DNA of 64,000 bases, from contig NC_091098.1 in NCBI RefSeq assembly GCF_024713975.1, positions 22,141,316-22,205,315 on the forward strand, given 5' to 3'. The translations under genes and the position numbers were made by a program. Within the stretch, counting starts at the first letter, position 1. Each line of letters begins with the position of its first letter. The notes under the pieces were generated by a model, which ran no database searches, was not told where the DNA came from, and saw only the letters and a list, made by a program, of their open reading frames with translations. This DNA is from Paralichthys olivaceus (Eukaryota > Chordata > Actinopteri > Pleuronectiformes > Paralichthyidae). Shown here one piece after another: positions 57,837 through 64,000 of this stretch.

Positions 57837-58814
57837 GTAAGACAATATAGATTTCACTCGGTCTTCATTTCCAGTTTAAACAAAAAATAACCACAGCAAC
57901 AATAATAATAATAATTATAATGATGATGATAATATGAATAAACATTATTTGTACAGCGCTTTTCAAAAAGTACATTAAAAAATTGCCTTAAGGACATAAA
58001 AAGAAATGCATGCAGTATAATTAATGTTTCTTTAATTTTTTACATTTATTCTCCAGTTAAATGTGTAATACAGTAAATAGGTTCTTAGCAGGTACTGGTA
58101 TATTGTTTTGGCTGTTAATGGATAATTAGTTATTGATTAACGAGGAACAGGCCTAATGCTTTTATCACTGACTGCAAAACTTTACTAGAGATTAGAAAAT
58201 TGTTGACTTTATAGTTAATCAATTCAAAACCAATACTGTGATGTAACGATAGTCGATTAAAAGTGAGTCTTTAAGTAAAGATCCCAAACATTAGCAGGTT
58301 CCAGTTTTTTATCAAATGTAAATATTCACATTGTTGTTTGCTCAATGATTATTTGATTATTAATGACAAATTTAATTGATAATGAAAACAGCAGTGTGTT
58401 GCATCTGGGGTCGTTTTTATCAGGCGTGTGTATTCGCTGTATAGTGTGACAATTCCACGTCCCAGCTTCTTCTGTGACTCACTACAGAGAGCGACTTGTT
58501 TTGGATGGAGAGTTTAGCTTTGGATGCACGGTTGTTTACAGCTGCAGGGATAATATGACTCAGGAATGAGAGTAAAGACTCTCATCTGCCTCCAAATGTG
58601 CCTCTGATCGGGCTTTTATTGGCATTTCTTTGATTTGTTGTGGCTTAGCTCGGTGATGTGAGAAGCGTAATTGAGCAAATAGATGCAGTGATCTCAGGCA
58701 GGAGCATGTCATAATGCACGTTATTTTACCTCAAGGTTACACGCCCGCAGGGAACATCGTTAACCTAATTCTGTTAAAGTGTGTGTAAAGCTCCTTCCTT
58801 TGAGTGCAGGCAAC

Positions 58815-61697
<2,883 letters not shown>

Positions 61698-62301
61698 CAA
61701 GACAGAGGATCCATCCAATTAGTGCGAGCCCATCCCGGCCTGCAGCAGTCACCTCACTAACACTGGACGCCGAGGACAGTGAACGCCCCGTCAGATAGAG
61801 CAAAGAACAATATAGATTTAATTAGATATCTGCTGGCTGAGTTTTACATAGCAGGAACTCATTATTTTAATTTCCTTTGGCTTGAATACAATGCTAGTTG
61901 AGGTTAATCCCATGGACAGTGGACAATCTATTAGCAATTAACTTTAGATAAAATGATGCAGCGTCGTGTCCCGTGCGTCCACACACACACGGCTCCTCTA
62001 TACAGCAGTCTGTAGTGTTTCAGTCCTTGATATGCAGCGCGCATTGGGATGCACTCAATCAAAGTTTGGATGGGCATGCTGGCAGACACTTAAAAAGAGA
62101 TTTTGAGGATTTTCACGAGGCAGAATGTGAATCCAGTCGCTGGCTTGTGACTCTCTCCGCCGATCAAAGCGTAGGAGCACAAACACTGAGAAATTTATGA
62201 TTATGAAGCATTTGTAGACAATGCTGTCCCACAGACGTACTCCGAGTTTTGTAAAGAGGTCAGATCCCTTTGGACTAGTTCTTACCACAGAGAGGCAGCC
62301 T

Positions 62302-62332
<31 letters not shown>

Positions 62333-62343
62333 ACAAACACACA
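62302..62343. repeat. (AC)n microsatellite
   Basis: ACACAC units with AAAC interruptions. Confidence 0.88.
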
Positions 62344-63589
62344 TACATGCACACACGTACACAACGGCTGCTTTTCTCCTCTGCTGGTTGGACAGGCCAC
62401 CACCTGCAATGCTGTGATGGCATGCACACAAGCATGAAGCCCTGATGCAAAACAAGGACTGTTTGAAATGCTAATCATGGGGAGAAAGGGGAGAGAGGAG
62501 AGACGAGGAGCTTCTCCACTGCTGAGAGTATTTACATCATGCTTTTTGTTTGTCTCTCTTAACTGAGTGCTCCTGTGGAGGGGACTTCTCTTGTAGTAAT
62601 GAAGGGAAACAGTGGAGATTCTCTGCCTTGAAGCGAATGGTGACTGCTAACAGAAACAGAATGTTGTTTATATTATTATATATATGTGATATTATTGTTA
62701 TTACCTCCTCTGTGCTCTTTATATGACTAATATTCTCTCTGGACCCACCTTCACTGCCTCTTTTTAGGCGCTTTATTCCAGCCATACATTTTTCTTTTCA
62801 CCATTGCACTCAAGAAATATTTTATAATATAAAAACAGAAGGCAAAAAAAATCATCCCATCTGAGGCGTCGCATTTGAATGAACGCCCCCCCCCCACTGT
62901 GCCGATTGAAAGAAGCCGAAAACTAAGCAGTTTGCTCGGCGTTTACCTAACGTCATTATGCATTAAGCCTGTTTTTGCAGTGACAAGACAAGACATGGTG
63001 ACTGAGCCGTCGTGCGGTCCAAAGCAAATTATGCGCGGGTTTGCTTTGTAAACATACCAGCTCTAATTATTATTTCATGCTCAGGGTGCTGTGAATGTTG
63101 TTGAAATTTTAAGATTCTTGTAAATGCTTTTTCAGATGCGCAACACATTTTTTGGAAAAGCCTCGTCCTCACTGAAATCAATGATGTCATCCAGAGTAAT
63201 ATACGCCTCCGGGGGCTGATTTTGTAGATTCCCTGGAAGGTTATGACACGATTAATCATTTGCTGTGATTCTGTTCAGGTGCTTCATAACCAGCAGCGTC
63301 CACCTCATACCTGTGTACTTTTGGAAACCCATCCAACGCTTGTGATGCAGCTGACAACAGTATTTGTCAGTAGTGCCAGTACCTTGTAAAGATAGGCTAA
63401 AGATATATTGTGTTAGATTGTATTACAATAAACAGGCAGTATATTCAATGACCTCAATGATTTACTCAACATGTAACTCCACCTTTTAATCATTCAAACC
63501 ATTTTGATGCAAGAATGCTAAACGTGTTCTTGTTCCAGCGTCTGATAATGTTTGGCAACACATACACAAAACCAGAAGGGCACTCATGG

Positions 63590-63850
63590 AGCGCATACCT
63601 CTGCCAAAGCCCAACAGTCCTCTCATGAAACCACATTTAAATTCACTGGATGCAGATTTGTATTTGGATCTGCACCAATTTGTGCACACTCATAAATATC
63701 AGTCCCCTAAACATGTCTGATTCTTTTCATCAAGATTCATGAATTGCTCTCGGAGAAATCTAGGGGGAAAAAAACAGAGCTGTAATGCTTCCGGTAGTTT
63801 TTGTGCAATCCTGTTAATTTACAGACAAACGAACGCAGGCAGAAACATTT
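63590..63850 (-). mobile_element. Dispersed repeat family 'CCTTGGCGGAGG', copy 5
   Basis: GCGCATACCTCTGCCAAAGC, CCCAACAGTCCTCTCATGAA, GGATCTGCACCAATTTG, CCCCTAAACATGTCTGATTC and a closing ACAGACAAACGAACGCAGGC / TTGGCGGAGATG match copy 3 in the same orientation. Confidence 0.65.
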
Positions 63851-64000
63851 GGCGGAGATGCAGCTCCAAATTTTTTATTTAACATTTTTGTCACTTTTTT
63901 TAAATGTTGAGTGCAGAGAAAAATCTTTTTTTTTATGATGTAAACCAACTCTGGGAGTGAAATAAGATTCATGTCTATCATCTATCTTTTCAGTTAAACG

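Larger units (their letters stand above)
61698..64000. other. tafa4 3' UTR and downstream DNA
   Basis: No further gene seen. It contains (AC)n at 62302-62343, a dispersed-repeat copy at about 63590-63850 and an AATAAA at 63427-63432. Open frames are short and unrecognised. Confidence 0.5.

Overview
This window is ordinary vertebrate nuclear DNA, almost certainly from a bony fish (teleost). Protein-coding genes are broken into short exons with consensus GT-AG introns. The spaces between are filled with microsatellites, decayed LINE 3' ends, tRNA-related SINE-like pieces and MITE-like elements of kinds I recognise from percomorph fish. There is no prokaryotic, plasmid or phage signature and no CRISPR array.

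Six genes are supported exon by exon. Left to right they are mitf (minus strand; only its 5' part is present, with exons 1A, 1H and 1B1b, and the gene runs off the left edge), frmd4b (plus), lmod3 (plus), arl6ip5 (minus), uba3 (plus) and tafa4 (plus). From general knowledge this is the gene order and relative orientation of human 3p14.1-p13 (MITF-FRMD4B-LMOD3-ARL6IP5-UBA3-[TMF1-EOGT]-TAFA4), read in the opposite direction. TMF1 and EOGT are not seen in the 2.9 kb between uba3 and tafa4. mitf/frmd4b and arl6ip5/uba3 are head-to-head pairs; lmod3 and arl6ip5 are tail-to-tail.

Region by region: 1-14.0 kb is mitf 5' exons and introns. 14.0-19.9 kb is the mitf-frmd4b intergenic space, with a (TCTA)n block and a 36-base G run. 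20.0-41.2 kb is frmd4b, with a likely non-coding first exon near 20.0 kb, an internal promoter with an alternative coding first exon near 27.6 kb, and 22 downstream coding exons. 42.6-45.2 kb is lmod3 and 45.5-49.7 kb is arl6ip5. 50.5-56.2 kb is uba3, with 18 coding exons. 56.2-57.5 kb is a repeat-rich gap holding a LINE reverse-transcriptase remnant. 57.6-63.4 kb is tafa4, and the rest is repeat-rich tail.

The genes do not form one pathway: a melanocyte/RPE transcription factor, a cell-polarity FERM scaffold, a muscle actin nucleator, an ER PRA1-family protein, the NEDD8 E1 catalytic subunit and a secreted neurokine. They are neighbours through old vertebrate synteny. I found no convincing new biological system. 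The best leads are fine structure: paired mitf exons 1A and 1H in one fish gene, an alternative FRMD4B N-terminus from an internal promoter, and a likely U12-type intron in uba3.
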